Source: Streptomyces mirabilis | GTDB taxonomy: Bacteria; Actinomycetota; Actinomycetes; Streptomycetales; Streptomycetaceae | NCBI RefSeq assembly: GCF_039503195.1 | Contig: NZ_JBCJKP010000001.1 | Coordinates: 930,001 to 994,000 of the forward strand | Direction: 5' to 3' | DNA: 64,000 nt | Shown here: positions 45,355-54,253 of the stretch, piece by piece | How positions within the stretch are numbered: position 1 is the stretch's first letter | Layout: each line of letters begins with the position of its first letter | The notes under the pieces: model-generated | What the model was told of the DNA's origin: nothing | What the model saw: the letters and a program-made list of their open reading frames with translations, nothing else | The model's database searches: none | Translations under genes and position numbers: made by a program

Positions 45355-46251
45355 TCATCGCAGGGTGAGCGAGGTCTCGGATGCGACGCGGGTCAGTTTC
45401 TCCGGGTTGCGGACGTAGTAGAGGCCGGTGATGCGGGCGTCCTCGACACGGATCGCCATGATGCCGTCGACCTCGCCGTCCAGGCGTAGGACGAGTGCCG
45501 GGTTGCCATTGACCACGGTGGGGTCACTGGTGAGTGTGCCTTCGGCCTTCCCGGTCCCGCCGACGATGAAGCGGACCACCTTCTCGGCGCCGCTGATCGG
45601 CCGCAGCGCGGCCTGCTTGACGCCGCCGCCGTCGCTCACCAGGACGACCTCGGGCGCCAGCACGTCCATGAGGCCCTGCAGGTCCCTGGCTTCGAACGCG
45701 CGCTGGAACGACTCCAGAGCCGCCCGGATCCTGCCCGAGGGGACCACCTCGCGCGGGCGGCGGGCATCGACGTGCCGACGTGCGCGATGTGCGATCTGAC
45801 GGACGGCCGCAGGGGTCTTGTCGACGGCGGCCGCGATCTCGTCGTAGCCGACGTCGAAGACCTCGCGCAGCACGAAGACCGCGCGCTCGGTCGGCGACAG
45901 CGTCTCGAGGACGAGCATCATCGCCATCGACACACTCTCGGCGAGTTCGACGTCCTCGGCCACGTCCGGCGCGGTGAGCAACGGCTCGGGCAGCCAGGGA
46001 CCGACGTACACCTCCTTGCGGCGACTCATCGTGCGCAGCCGGTTGAGCGACTGCCGGGTCGTGATCCGGACCAGGTAGGCGCGCGGCTCGCGTACCTGCC
46101 CCAAGTCGACCTTGACCCATCGCAACCAGGTTTCCTGGAGGACGTCTTCGGCGTCGGCGGCCGATCCGAGCATCTCGTATGCCACGGTGAAGAGCAGGTT
46201 GCGGTGGGCGAGGAACGTCTCGGTCGCCGTGTCGGTGACGTGGTCGCTCAT
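45355..46251 (-). CDS. ECF41-type sigma factor with SnoaL-like C-terminal domain (SigJ-like)
   Basis: This 298-residue protein has sigma region 2 (HRNLLFTVAYEMLGSAADAEDVLQETWLRW) and the ECF41 linker motif WLPEPLL. Region 4 is MMLVLETLSPTERAVFVLREVFDVGYDEIAAAVDKTPAAVRQ. A fused SnoaL-like domain has the ECF41 hallmark sequences DGGG and NPEKL. In ECF41 the C-terminal domain, rather than an anti-sigma factor, controls activity. The ATG at 46251 follows GAGAGG. It lies downstream of an FAD oxidoreductase with an ECF41-like promoter, as is usual for this group. Confidence 0.92.
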   Translation of the reverse strand: MSDHVTDTATETFLAHRNLLFTVAYEMLGSAADAEDVLQETWLRWVKVDLGQVREPRAYLVRITTRQSLNRLRTMSRRKEVYVGPWLPEPLLTAPDVAEDVELAESVSMAMMLVLETLSPTERAVFVLREVFDVGYDEIAAAVDKTPAAVRQIAHRARRHVDARRPREVVPSGRIRAALESFQRAFEARDLQGLMDVLAPEVVLVSDGGGVKQAALRPISGAEKVVRFIVGGTGKAEGTLTSDPTVVNGNPALVLRLDGEVDGIMAIRVEDARITGLYYVRNPEKLTRVASETSLTLR

Positions 46252-46410
46252 GTCCCGGCCCCTCTCCCGCACGGCCGACGCCGGTCGCCGAAGTCCTTCA
46301 AGCGTGCATCCACAGCGAGATCCTTCTCATGAGTAATCGTCCATACCCGTGGATTTGCCGAGTGGTGATCAGGCGCCCTGGGCCCGAGGCGACGCCCTAC
46401 GAGTGCCTGG

Positions 46411-47607
46411 TCAGGCCGTCCGTTCAGTGGCAGGCGCCTCGCGACGCCCGGTCTGCAACAGTTGTCGGCGCTCGGCGTCCTTGGCCCACCAGGTGCGTGC
46501 ACCGGGCTTGCGTGCCCCGTACGCCAGTTGCCAGGGGATGCCCCGGCAAATGAGCTCCTTGATCTTCGCACCCGGGCGGCCGCCGAGGTAGAACCCCTTC
46601 GCGGTGTCATCCCTGCCGGTGAGCTGAAAGACGCCGGCGCGGCGGCCCAGACTGATGCACTGACTGACGAACCCGACGTCGATGGGCGCGGGCTGCTCGC
46701 CCGCGAGCCGGCTGAGCACTGTCTCGGCGGCCTGCGGGCCCAGCTGAACCGCGGCCTGGCAGCTCATCCGGAACGGCAGGTCCGAGGGCGCCGCCGAGTC
46801 CCCGGCCGCGACGATGCGCACGTCGTCCACGCTCGTCAAGGTCTCGTCCGTGAGCAGGCGGCCCAAGGCGTCGGTGCTCAGTCCGCTGCGCGCGGCCAGG
46901 TCCGGCACACCGAATCCGGTGGTCCAGACGGTCACCTCGCTCGGCAGCTCGCGGCCGTCACTGAGCCGTACGGCATCACGAGTCACCGCCGTCACCTTCG
47001 TGTCGGGGCCTTCGAGCACGGTCACACCGAGTACGGCCAGCCGCCTGGTGACCGAGCGCCGACCCCGAGGGTGCAGGGAAGGGCCGAGCACGCCGCCGCA
47101 GACCAGGGTCACGGTGCGGCCCCCCTCCGCCAGTTCGGCGGCGGTCTCGATGCCGGTCGCACCGGCTCCGACGACGGTCACCGCGGCCGTTGCGGGCGCG
47201 GCGTCGACGACCGGCCGCAGCCGCTGCGCCTCCTCCAGGCCGGCGATCGGGTGGGCGAACTCGGCCGCCCCGGGCACCTGCGGGTCGGCGCTGCCACTGC
47301 CCACCGCGTAGACCAGATAGTCGTAGCCGACCGTGCCGCAGGTCGCGAGCGTCACGCTGCGCTCGGCCGCGTCGATCCGGGTGACGGTGTCGACCACCAG
47401 CCGCACGCGCTCGCTCAGGACCTTGCGGTAGTCGAGGACCGCGTCGTGGGACCCGCCCACCAGTTGGTGCAGGCGGATCCGCTCGACGAAGGTCGGGCGC
47501 GGGTTGATCAGAGTCACTGTCACGTCGTCGCGCTGTGTCAGGCGATTGGCCGCCATGACGCCGGCGTATCCGCCGCCGACCACGACCACATCGGTGTTCT
47601 CCGTCAT
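46411..47607 (-). CDS. NADH dehydrogenase-like FAD/NAD(P) oxidoreductase (ECF41 partner)
   Basis: This 398-residue flavoprotein has the FAD motif VVVGGGYAGVMAANRL, the NAD motif VTVVGAGATGIETAAELAEGG and the late FAD motif RIVAAGDSAAPSD. The plan is that of NDH-2/AIF-like single-subunit dehydrogenases. A C-terminal part reads FQLTGRDDTAKGFYLGGRPGAKIKELI. It could oxidise NAD(P)H with a quinone or another acceptor. GAAGGAG precedes the ATG, and an ECF41-type promoter is 35-60 bp upstream. The sigma factor gene follows on the same strand after a 159-bp gap. Confidence 0.88.
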   Translation of the reverse strand: MTENTDVVVVGGGYAGVMAANRLTQRDDVTVTLINPRPTFVERIRLHQLVGGSHDAVLDYRKVLSERVRLVVDTVTRIDAAERSVTLATCGTVGYDYLVYAVGSGSADPQVPGAAEFAHPIAGLEEAQRLRPVVDAAPATAAVTVVGAGATGIETAAELAEGGRTVTLVCGGVLGPSLHPRGRRSVTRRLAVLGVTVLEGPDTKVTAVTRDAVRLSDGRELPSEVTVWTTGFGVPDLAARSGLSTDALGRLLTDETLTSVDDVRIVAAGDSAAPSDLPFRMSCQAAVQLGPQAAETVLSRLAGEQPAPIDVGFVSQCISLGRRAGVFQLTGRDDTAKGFYLGGRPGAKIKELICRGIPWQLAYGARKPGARTWWAKDAERRQLLQTGRREAPATERTA

Positions 47608-47641
47608 GGTGTCTCCTTCGTTTCCGGGGGTTCGGCCTCAA

Positions 47642-47668
47642 GACACCACGGGATCGATCGCTGTGACA
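47642..47668 (-). promoter_or_regulatory. ECF41-like promoter of the FAD oxidoreductase gene
   Basis: Read on the minus strand, TGTCACA (47668-47662) is followed by 16 bases and TGTC (47645-47642). The known ECF41 promoter is TGTCACA with CGTC about 16-17 bases later, so the -35 element is exact and the -10 has one change. The start codon is 34 bp downstream. Confidence 0.7.
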
Positions 47669-47810
47669 GCATGTGAGGCAGGTCACTCCCCGGACCAACA
47701 GGGCAGGTCCGCGCTCCCCTTCACACCGTGACGCAGGCCATCGCGCCCAGCGGAACCGCAGGAGGAGTGGCAGTCGTCTCCTCAGTGATCAAGCTTGAGG
47801 AGTGTGCGCA

Positions 47811-48641
47811 GTGCGGATCTACATCAGCGCGGACATGGAGGGTGTCACAGGCCTCGTCGACGCCGACGATGTGCAGCCCGGCGGCCGGGACTACGAGCGT
47901 GGACGGTCGATGATGGCAAAGGACGTCAACGCCGCGATCCGGGGTGCCCTCGCGGCCGGCGCCGCCGACATCACTGTCAACGATGCTCACGGACCGATGC
48001 GCAACATCCTTCCGGAGGCCCTGCACCCGGCGGCCCGCCTCATCCGCGGCAAGCCCAAGCACATGCTCATGCTCGAAGGTCTCGCGCCCGAGCACGACGC
48101 CATGGTCTGCGTCGGCTATCACTCGCGGGCCGGCGCACTCGGGGTGCTGAGCCACAGCTTCATGGGCCACGAGATCGAAGACATGTGGCTGGACGGCCGG
48201 CCGGTGGGTGAGATCGGCCTGGCCCACGCCACCGCGGCGGCCATCGGCGTTCCGGTGGCGGTCCTCACCGGTGACGACCGCGCCTGCGCGGAGATGGCCG
48301 AGTGGGACGCCTCCGTCACCACCGTGGCCGTGAAGACCGCGCGGGACAGATTCGCGGCGGATCTGCGACCTGCCGAGGAAGCACGTGCCGCGATCGAGGA
48401 GGCGGTCGCCGCCAGTCTGTCCGCGCAACGACCGGCCACAGTGGTCCCAACGGGCCCCTCCGCGCTCACCGTCCGCTGGCAGTCGGCTTCCGTGGCCTCC
48501 ACCCTCCTGGGAATTCCGGGGGTGGCCTCGACGGACACGCGGACCGTCCAGGCGCAGGGCCCTCTGCCCAGCCTCTACCGGCAGTTCGGAGTGTGGATGC
48601 GAGTGGCGGCTTCCCTCACCAACCAGCCACCGTATTGCTGA
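47811..48641 (+). CDS. M55 family D-aminopeptidase (DppA-like)
   Basis: This 276-residue protein has the metal-binding N-terminus IYISADMEGVTGLVDADDV. VNDAHGPMRNI, VGYHSRAGALGVLSH and the ligand-containing GHEIEDMWLDGRPVGEIGL follow. M55 enzymes are zinc-dependent D-stereospecific aminopeptidases that use D-Ala-D-Ala-like peptides. It could recycle cell-wall peptides in the cytoplasm. I chose GTG at 47811, eight bases after GAGGAG; the GTG at 47802 overlaps that site and cannot use it. Its stop abuts the stop of the convergent hydrolase gene. Confidence 0.88.
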   Translation: MRIYISADMEGVTGLVDADDVQPGGRDYERGRSMMAKDVNAAIRGALAAGAADITVNDAHGPMRNILPEALHPAARLIRGKPKHMLMLEGLAPEHDAMVCVGYHSRAGALGVLSHSFMGHEIEDMWLDGRPVGEIGLAHATAAAIGVPVAVLTGDDRACAEMAEWDASVTTVAVKTARDRFAADLRPAEEARAAIEEAVAASLSAQRPATVVPTGPSALTVRWQSASVASTLLGIPGVASTDTRTVQAQGPLPSLYRQFGVWMRVAASLTNQPPYC

Positions 48642-49595
48642 TCACTTGGACTCGACTCGTCCGAGCGGGTCGGGGTCGGCCGTCAGCGCGTCACGCGCAG
48701 CCTGCCAAGCGGAATCCCCGGGATGGAGCGCGGTGCGGAGGTAGGCCCAGGTGAGCCGCTGGACCGCAGCGACTCGCTCGGGGTTCTCGTCCGTGGTCTC
48801 GGCGACGTCGTATCCGGAAACCCCGCCGAGCCCGTGCTCCGCGTCGAACAGCGTGAGCAGGGACTTGGGGCCCGGGGAGAGGAAATACGGATCGGCGTGC
48901 CAGTCCGGGCCCCGAACCGTCAGATGGGTGGAGGCGTCCTTGTCGCCGGCGACCACGAGCGTGGGCGTCGTCATCTTGGAGAAGTCCATGGTCGAGAAGA
49001 ACGAATAGTTCTCGGCCACGAACTCGGTGACGGCATCGCCGCCCCTGCCGGGCGCGGCGAGCAGTACACCCGCCTTGATCCGGGGCTCGGCCAGGTTCAC
49101 TTCCGTTCCTTCCTCGGGATCGGTGAGCCGGGCACCGAGCAGCAGGCTCGCGGTGTGCCCGCCCATCGAGTGCCCGGCCACGGCGACCTTGTCGTGATTC
49201 AGGCGCCCGGGAAGCTGCGGTACGGCGGCCTCGATGACGTCGAGCTGGTCGAGGATGCGCGTCATGTCCTCGGCCCGTGAGCGCCAGTGCAGAGGTCCCC
49301 CGGGGGTACCGGGATCCAGGCTCAGTGTCCTCGAGCTCAGGTGGGTGGGCTGGATCACGACGAAGCCGTGCGCCGCCCAGAAGTTGGCGAGGGGGGCGTA
49401 GCCGTTCAGCGAGGAGAGGTGGTTCGAGAAACCCTGGCCGTGCGAGAGCAGGATGAGCGGCAGGTCGCTCCCGGTCACGGGCGCGGAGACGCGTACCTCC
49501 AGGTCCACGGCTCGACCGGGGGCCGGCAGCACCACGGGACTGACCGAGAGCACTGGAGTGGGCGGACCGAAGGTGTGGGCGGGGGATTCACTCAT
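48642..49595 (-). CDS. Alpha/beta hydrolase (chlorophyllase/PAF-acetylhydrolase-like)
   Basis: This 317-residue hydrolase has a strand with the oxyanion region LILLSHGQGFSNHLSSL, the nucleophile elbow AVAGHSMGGHTASLLLG and an Asp-containing LVVAGDKDAST. A terminal His follows (LFDAEHGLGG). There is no signal peptide. It is likely a cytoplasmic carboxylesterase of unknown substrate. Its upstream region carries twin operator-like repeats (49702-49740), which suggests TetR-type control, but no such regulator is next to it. Confidence 0.82.
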   Translation of the reverse strand: MSESPAHTFGPPTPVLSVSPVVLPAPGRAVDLEVRVSAPVTGSDLPLILLSHGQGFSNHLSSLNGYAPLANFWAAHGFVVIQPTHLSSRTLSLDPGTPGGPLHWRSRAEDMTRILDQLDVIEAAVPQLPGRLNHDKVAVAGHSMGGHTASLLLGARLTDPEEGTEVNLAEPRIKAGVLLAAPGRGGDAVTEFVAENYSFFSTMDFSKMTTPTLVVAGDKDASTHLTVRGPDWHADPYFLSPGPKSLLTLFDAEHGLGGVSGYDVAETTDENPERVAAVQRLTWAYLRTALHPGDSAWQAARDALTADPDPLGRVESK

Positions 49596-49928
49596 GATGC
49601 GTATGTCCCTTCAATGACCTCTGCTGCCGGTCTCATTCGACTGACGGCGGGTGAGGCGGTCAGGCCCCGTCAGGGGCGTCCGGCATCGACTCCGCACCAA
49701 ACGGAGCGTCGTTCCGATTACGATACGGAGCGATGTTCCGCTTTGTCAACGCCCGCCGGCGGGAGAGCGGGCGGGGTGCGCGTCGGCGAACGCGGCCGGT
49801 CCGACGAGTTCCGAGGGCCGAGCCCTTTTCCCTGCCGGTCGCCCCGTTGTCGGATTCGTCGCCCCTGCACCCGACGAGGCGTGTTGAATGGCGTGGCTGA
49901 AGGTCCGTCACTCAACTGTTCATAGGGG
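49596..49928. other. Intergenic region between hydrolase and hypothetical gene
   Basis: No gene is visible in these 333 bp. The segment around 49700-49745 is less GC-rich and contains the twin CGGAGCG/TTCCG boxes listed separately. Confidence 0.4.
49702..49740. promoter_or_regulatory. Twin operator-like repeats CGGAGCG-N3-TTCCG
   Basis: CGGAGCGTCGTTCCG (49702-49716) and CGGAGCGATGTTCCG (49726-49740) differ at two central bases and are 24 bp apart. Each has CGGA/TCCG outer arms and so is a short dyad. They lie 107-145 bp upstream of the hydrolase start codon. The pattern is typical for TetR-family repressors. Confidence 0.6.
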
Positions 49929-50426
49929 ATGTGGATGTTGCCGGAAATCTTGGTCGGGCTTGCCGCTTCGGGAGGAACGGCGGTCGTGACGGCGGCCGGC
50001 ACCGATGCCTGGTTAGGCACCCGAACAACAGTGGCCCGGCTCCTGGGGCGAGACGGGCAACGGGAAGAGGCGGTGTTGCAGCGCCTTGACCGGACCGCCG
50101 CCGATCTCGCACGGGCATCCGCCGAAGACGCGCAGGGAGCGCTGGAACGGGTACGTGCCGCACAGTCCCTGTCCTGGGAAACACGTTTCACGGACCTGCT
50201 CCAGGATCTGCCGGAACCCGAAAGGGACGAGGCCGTCCGGGCGCTGCGCTCCCTCGTCGAGCATGTCCGACAGCACGCTCCCGGCTCCGGTGCCTCGGCC
50301 GGTACCGGTGGGTTCGCGGTCAGCGGCGACGTCACCATGACGGCCACAAACGGATCGGTTGTCGCCGGTGTGGTCAACGGAGGTGTGCGCGTGGACCCTC
50401 CCAAGCCGGGGCCGGTCCAGGACTGA
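49929..50426 (+). CDS. Hypothetical protein
   Basis: This protein of about 165 residues starts with a hydrophobic, glycine-rich helix (PEILVGLAASGGTAVVTAAG). A charged, helical middle follows (EEAVLQRLDRTAADLARASAEDAQGALERVRAAQ), then an Ala/Gly/Thr-rich end (GGFAVSGDVTMTATNGSVVAGVVNGG). The final part resembles the repetitive small-residue stretch seen before effector or transmembrane modules in Streptomyces conflict-system proteins, but that is only a resemblance. The start is GTG 49929 or ATG 49935. Confidence 0.5.
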   Translation: MWMLPEILVGLAASGGTAVVTAAGTDAWLGTRTTVARLLGRDGQREEAVLQRLDRTAADLARASAEDAQGALERVRAAQSLSWETRFTDLLQDLPEPERDEAVRALRSLVEHVRQHAPGSGASAGTGGFAVSGDVTMTATNGSVVAGVVNGGVRVDPPKPGPVQD

Positions 50427-50554
50427 CCGCCCCCGGCTCCTCACCTCCACAGCGCCGTGGCCGCGGCGCGTTCCTCGGAAGACTGCTGCACAGGGCGGGC
50501 CTCGGCGCCGCCGGTGACAGCCGGGGCCCGTACGTCACCGCCTCGCACGGGTCG

Positions 50555-51334
50555 GTGGCGGTCGGCCACGCCGACCATGTCACGTACATCCGCAAGCAGC
50601 GTGCACGCCGCTTGCGGATGCTGGTCGTGCCCGTCGTCGTGGCGGGCGGGACGATCACGGCCATCACTCTCGGACCGGACTCGTCCCCGTCGGGCCCGGG
50701 GCGGTCCTCCACGGCACCGTGGTTCGCCGCGACACCGTCGCCTTCCGGGCCGCCGTCCGCCACCGGTTCCCCGTCCGCCACCGCCTCCCCGTCGGCACCG
50801 ATCGTGCGCGCGTCCGGCTCCGCGGCAGCCGTGGCCCAGCCGGAGCGGACCGGTGCGGCGGCCGCGCCCGAAGCCGGGGCGCCGCCCTCCGTGGAGTCCG
50901 GGGCGACCAAGCTCTCCCCGGGGTCCGTGTCGCGCCTGCGGAACGTCTCCGCCGACCAGTGCGCGTCCGGCGACGGTTCCGTCTACCCCGGCTTCGGGGC
51001 CTGCGACTCCGGCGATGCCTACGCATGGACGTTGCGCTCCTCCGGCGGCGGCACCTTCGAGTTGGTCAACCGCGCGAGTGGAAACTGTCTGTCGGCGCCC
51101 TTCAACAACAACTACGCGGCCGGACTGGAAGCCTGCGGTGGCGTCGGAGGCACTGGCTACGTGGTGTGGCGCATCGGAAGCACCACCGCGGCAGGCCAGA
51201 CCCTGAAGAACACCAGGACCGGGCATTGCCTGGAGATCGCCTCCCCGGCGTACGGCGGCGGCAAGCAGGTGATGGTGGCCACCTGCAACAGCGACGAGCC
51301 CCAGCAGCTGTGGAACAACGGGGGGACCGCCTAG
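50555..51334 (+). CDS. Ricin-type beta-trefoil (RICIN) lectin-like membrane protein
   Basis: This 259-residue protein has a short basic cytoplasmic start and one transmembrane helix (about residues 20-40, MLVVPVVVAGGTITAITLG). A Ser/Pro/Thr-rich extracytoplasmic linker follows (residues about 42-115), then a ricin B-type trefoil. Three repeated units contain QxW-like positions (YAWTLRS, YVVWRIGS, QQLWNNG) and Cys pairs. Such domains bind sugars. It is likely anchored in the membrane with the lectin outside. No partner enzyme is adjacent. The exact start is uncertain because the frame is open upstream. Confidence 0.75.
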   Translation: MAVGHADHVTYIRKQRARRLRMLVVPVVVAGGTITAITLGPDSSPSGPGRSSTAPWFAATPSPSGPPSATGSPSATASPSAPIVRASGSAAAVAQPERTGAAAAPEAGAPPSVESGATKLSPGSVSRLRNVSADQCASGDGSVYPGFGACDSGDAYAWTLRSSGGGTFELVNRASGNCLSAPFNNNYAAGLEACGGVGGTGYVVWRIGSTTAAGQTLKNTRTGHCLEIASPAYGGGKQVMVATCNSDEPQQLWNNGGTA

Positions 51335-51684
51335 GACTCGTCGGGTCCATCACGGGGGCTCACTGGGAAGCCCAAGGACGTGCGGCGCGGCGGGTGCCAC
51401 GTCACGCCGGCGTCCGGCGTGGGCCCGGCGCTCAGGAGAGACATCATGAGGCTCTCCCCCGCCGTACCGATGGGCAGCGTGATTCTGTTGGCCGACATTG
51501 GAGATCGCTCCCGAGCCCTCGCCCCACCACCTGCTGGGGGCGGGAATCCCCTTGAACACCCCGACCGAGGGCAGCGCGGCACCGCGCGAAGGCGAAGGTC
51601 CAGGCTCGGTGCCCGTGCTGGCATCGCCCCACCAATTGCCAGGAATCCTGTTGATTGGCGACACGGCTCGACGATCGGAACCGT
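51335..51684. other. Gene-free interval before the frameshifted hydrolase
   Basis: No protein family is recognisable in these 350 bp in any frame. I see no repeat or RNA gene. Confidence 0.35.
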
Positions 51685-52632
51685 ATGTCCCTCCTTGCCC
51701 GGCCCGGAGTGGCCTCCTTCGCCGCCAAGTCGATACAGCGCCTCGCCGTGGCGGCCGACCGGCGCCCGAGCCGGCGCGGTTCAGCGGCCGCCCCCCACAG
51801 CCGCTTCCCGAATTCCCCCGCTCCGTGGGCGAGTTGACGGTCCCGAACTCGGTCGCTCCGGCCCGGGTCGTGGTGTACCTGCCGACGTCCGAGGGTCCGC
51901 CGTCGCCGGTTCACGTCAACTTCCACGGTGGCGGGTACGTGATGTCGCTGACGGAGACCGACGATCCGCTCTGTCGTTCCCTTGCCGCCGAGGCGGGGGT
52001 GGCCGTGGTCAACGTCGACTACGTCGTGGCCCCGCAGCACCCGTTCCCCGCCCCGCCCCGGCAGGCCTTCGAGGTCGTCCGGTGGATCGCCGAGCACGGC
52101 GGCGAGCACGGCTGGGACGGCAGCCGTCCGTCCGTGGGCGGACAGAGCGCCGGGGGCGGTCTCGCCGCGGCCGTCGCGCGCCAGGCGCTCGAGGAGGGCG
52201 GGCCCGGTATCGCCCTGCAGGTCCTGCACTACCCGCCGTTGGACCTCGCGACGAGCGCCCGGGGCAAGCGCGCCGCCATCGCCAAACCGGTGCTGCGCCC
52301 CTGGAGGGGAGAGATCTTCGACAGCTCGTACGTCCCGGACCCGCGCGAGCGCGCCGACCGGCCGGTGTCCCCAGCGGGCGGCCGACACCGCCGATCCGAA
52401 GGGCATCGCCCCGGCTCTGCTCGTCACGGCGGAGTACGACCTCCTCAAGGCGGAAGCCGTGCGCTACGCCGAGCGTCTTCGGCGGGCGGGCACCCTCGTC
52501 GAGCACCACGACGTGCTCGGAGTCGACCACGGGTACGACGGCAAGGACGACAAGAAGGCCCTGGAGACCTACGCCGTGATCGCCCGTCATGTGCGACGGG
52601 CCGTCAACCCCGGGTCCCGAGAGGCGGGTTGA
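51685..52632 (+). pseudogene. HSL-type alpha/beta hydrolase with two frameshifts
   Basis: The parts lie in three frames. The N-terminus is MSLLARPGVASFAAKSIQRL from the ATG at 51685. The middle has VGELTVPNSVAPARVVVYLP, the oxyanion motif HGGGY and the nucleophile motif VGGQSAGGGLA. The C-terminus has LLVTAEYDLL and the His in GVDHGYDG. One base is missing near 51782-51800 and one G is extra near 52372-52376 (GCGGGCGG). Repaired, it is a roughly 315-residue esterase of the hormone-sensitive lipase group with an intact Ser-Asp-His triad. Two indels in one gene can mean true decay, but both are one-base changes in G/C-rich runs. Confidence 0.75.
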
Positions 52633-53159
52633 GCGGCGTCGCACGCCGGGATCGGCAAGACGGCCCGGAGGCGGTTGAGCGGCCGGCCCCGGGACGGACG
52701 AGGCGCCCGCCGCACGTCGGACGCCCCGACCACCCGCTCCTCCATCCCCCTCTCCATGGAGGTGACTGTCAGCCCTGCGAGCGGGCCTCGGGTGGCGTGA
52801 TGCCCAACTTGTCAGCGCTCTCCGTCCGTTCACGCCACACCTTCGCCGCCACGGGTACCCCCTTCTCGGCACGCCGCACACGCACGGCGGCACGGCGCTC
52901 ACCGGGGTGGAACGGTGTGCCGCCTCGGCGCTCAGGCAGGCGGTCGGCTCGTCGAGGATCGGGATCCCGCCGCCGCGGCGGACCTCACGCGCCACCTCGA
53001 CCACCGTCTGTTCGGCGACGGTGAGCGAACGCGCGGTGCGCTCCACGTCGATGTCGATGCCGGGGCCGGACAGCACCGGTCCTCGCCTCGGAGTTGACGG
53101 CTTTCCGGTGGACCGTGCCGCGTCGGGTGCCAGGTCCCGGCCTCAGGCATGTGTCGCGG
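52633..53159. other. Interval with decayed coding remnants
   Basis: These 527 bp contain no intact gene. Apart from a sugar ABC transporter ATPase relic at about 52915-53080, I see nothing recognisable. Confidence 0.4.
52915..53080 (-). pseudogene. Relic of a sugar ABC transporter ATP-binding protein
   Basis: About 50 residues read LSGPGIDIDVERTARSLTVA, then EQTVVEVAREVRRGGGIPI, then LDEPTACLS. This corresponds to the linker, signature region and Walker B of MglA/RbsA-type ATPases, with the signature helix altered. Nothing before or after matches the rest of the family. It is a gene fragment, probably left by a deletion next to the gal cluster. Confidence 0.5.
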
Positions 53160-54253
53160 TCAGCCGGTGGTGGTCAGCTGCTGGGCGGCGTCGCGCCGCG
53201 GGGTCTGCTGGGGGCCGCGCAGGCCGGTGAGGGCGACGAAGACCGTGGCGAGCACCGCGGCGATGGCGAACGCCGTGAAGCCCCGGCTCTCGGACTTGGC
53301 CGCGACGAGCTGACCGCCGAGCCACGGTCCGAACACGGCGCCGAAGCGGCCGACGCCGGAGACCCAGCCCACGGCGGTGGCACGGTTGTCGTCGCCGGAG
53401 CGGCCTGCGACCGTCGCGTAGATCATGGCCTGGGCGCTGAAGAGGAACAGGCCGGTCAGGAACACCACGACGTAGGTGAGCGGCAGCGTCATGTGGATGC
53501 CGAGCAGATGGACGCCGAGGGCGGTGGCCGCGAACCAGACGGTGGCGACGCGCGCACCGCCGAAGTGGTCGGAGAAGCGGCCGGCGATCAGCATGCCCGC
53601 GATGCCGCCGAGGTTGATGACGACGACGAACGAGAGCGAGGAGCCCAGTTCGTAGCCCGCGCCGCGCATCATGGTGGGCAGCCAGTTGCTGACGCCGTAG
53701 ACGAGCAGCAGGCCGCAGAACGAGGCCAGCCAGAACAGCAGCGTGGTGCGCCACAGGCCGCCGCGGAACAGGGCGACGACGGCGCTCCAGCGGTCCCCGG
53801 CCGCGGGGCGCTCCGCCGCGGGGCCGGGCAGTTCGACGTCGTAGCGCTCGGCGAGCGCGCGGGCTTCCCGAGTGCGCCCCTTGGCGACCAGGAAGTTCAG
53901 CGACTCGGGGAGGTACGTGGCGATCAGCGGGACACCGATGAGCAGCGGGACCACACAGATCCAGTAGGCGACGCGCCACCGGCCGGCGCCGGTGGTCCAC
54001 AGGCCGACGAAGCCTGCCAGGATGCCGCCTGCCTGGTGGGCGGTCATCAGCGTGCCGACTATCAGAGCGCGGCGGCCACGCGGGGCGTACTCGGCGACCA
54101 TCGTGATCGTGGTGGGGAGCAGACCGCCGAGTCCGAGACCCGCGATGAACCGGCCGAGTCCGAAGACACCGAGGCTGGGGGCGACGGCGCAGAGGGCGGA
54201 CGCGAGCGAGAAGACCGCTGTGCAGGTGATGATCACCTTCTTGCGGCCGACCT
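53160..54253 (-). pseudogene. Aromatic-acid:H+ symporter (MFS, AAHS family), N-terminally truncated and fused
   Basis: The frame from GRKKVIITCTAVFSLASALC to the stop covers helices 3 to 12 of an AAHS-type transporter, with LGGLLPTTITMVAEYAPRGRR and the C-terminal half intact. The first ~60 residues with helices 1 and 2 are missing. The frame runs directly and in phase from a catechol dioxygenase (junction about 54253). The lost part includes the DGYD motif needed for transport, so function is unlikely. Its presence fits the aromatic catabolism genes upstream. Confidence 0.8.

Noticed and set aside
52009..53076. A 355-codon minus-strand frame that begins with the ABC ATPase relic.
   Set aside because: Only the first 50 codons resemble a protein; the rest is antisense to the frameshifted hydrolase.
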